Assembly (NCBI GenBank): GCA_017519685.1 | Contig: JAFWRV010000391.1 | Coordinates: 1-5,432, forward strand | Reading direction: 5' to 3' | DNA from: Clostridia bacterium | GTDB lineage: Bacteria; Bacillota; Clostridia; Oscillospirales; Acutalibacteraceae | Length of the DNA stretch: 5,432 bases | Shown: in pieces, positions 5,428-5,432 of the stretch | Position numbering within the stretch: the first letter of the stretch is position 1 | Layout: each line of letters starts with the position of its first letter | Made by a program: the position numbers and the translations under genes | Notes under the pieces: model-generated | What the model saw: only the letters and a program-made list of their open reading frames with translations | Told to the model about the DNA's origin: nothing | The model's database searches: none

Positions 5428-5432
5428 AAATC

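Overview
The window looks like chromosomal DNA from a Gram-positive anaerobe of the class Clostridia, most likely a gut Oscillospiraceae/Ruminococcaceae-type organism. The evidence is strong AGG/GGAGG ribosome binding sites, a lipobox lipoprotein, a secreted multidomain carbohydrate-active protein with a copper-amine-oxidase-like stalk domain, and a Cys-rich C-terminal tail of a kind I recall from surface proteins of gut Clostridia. No rRNA, tRNA, CRISPR array, transposase or integrase is visible. All four genes I support lie on the minus strand, so transcription runs from high to low coordinates.

In transcription order: (i) 5416-4868, a complete TetR/AcrR-type repressor. (ii) 4867-4449, a 419-base gene-poor stretch holding an AT-rich spacer, a probable extended -10 promoter, and an unusual array of about nine short hairpins tiled between copies of the 7-mer TCGATAT. 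(iii) 4448-4008, a complete GNAT acetyltransferase of the polyamine-acetyltransferase-like type. (iv) 3947-1407, a large secreted protein: signal peptide, beta-sandwich, GH28/GH49-like parallel beta-helix, copper-amine-oxidase-like domain, jelly-roll carbohydrate-binding domain and Cys-rich tail. (v) 1335 to beyond position 1, a type-B carboxylesterase lipoprotein whose C-terminus is cut by the window edge.

The beta-helix protein and the esterase form a plausible functional pair: both are exported, and together they could strip ester groups from a polysaccharide and bind or cleave its backbone. The regulator and acetyltransferase side (about 3960-5432) is visibly more AT-rich than the two exported-protein genes and may have a different history.

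The most interesting element is the hairpin array at 4472-4714. The conserved 7-mers are separated by stem-loops whose stems differ in sequence from unit to unit but remain self-complementary. The two arms have opposite box polarity and meet at an A/T-run core. On the minus strand the core forms a terminator-like structure inside the probable 5' leader of the acetyltransferase gene. I cannot assign this array to a named repeat or RNA family.
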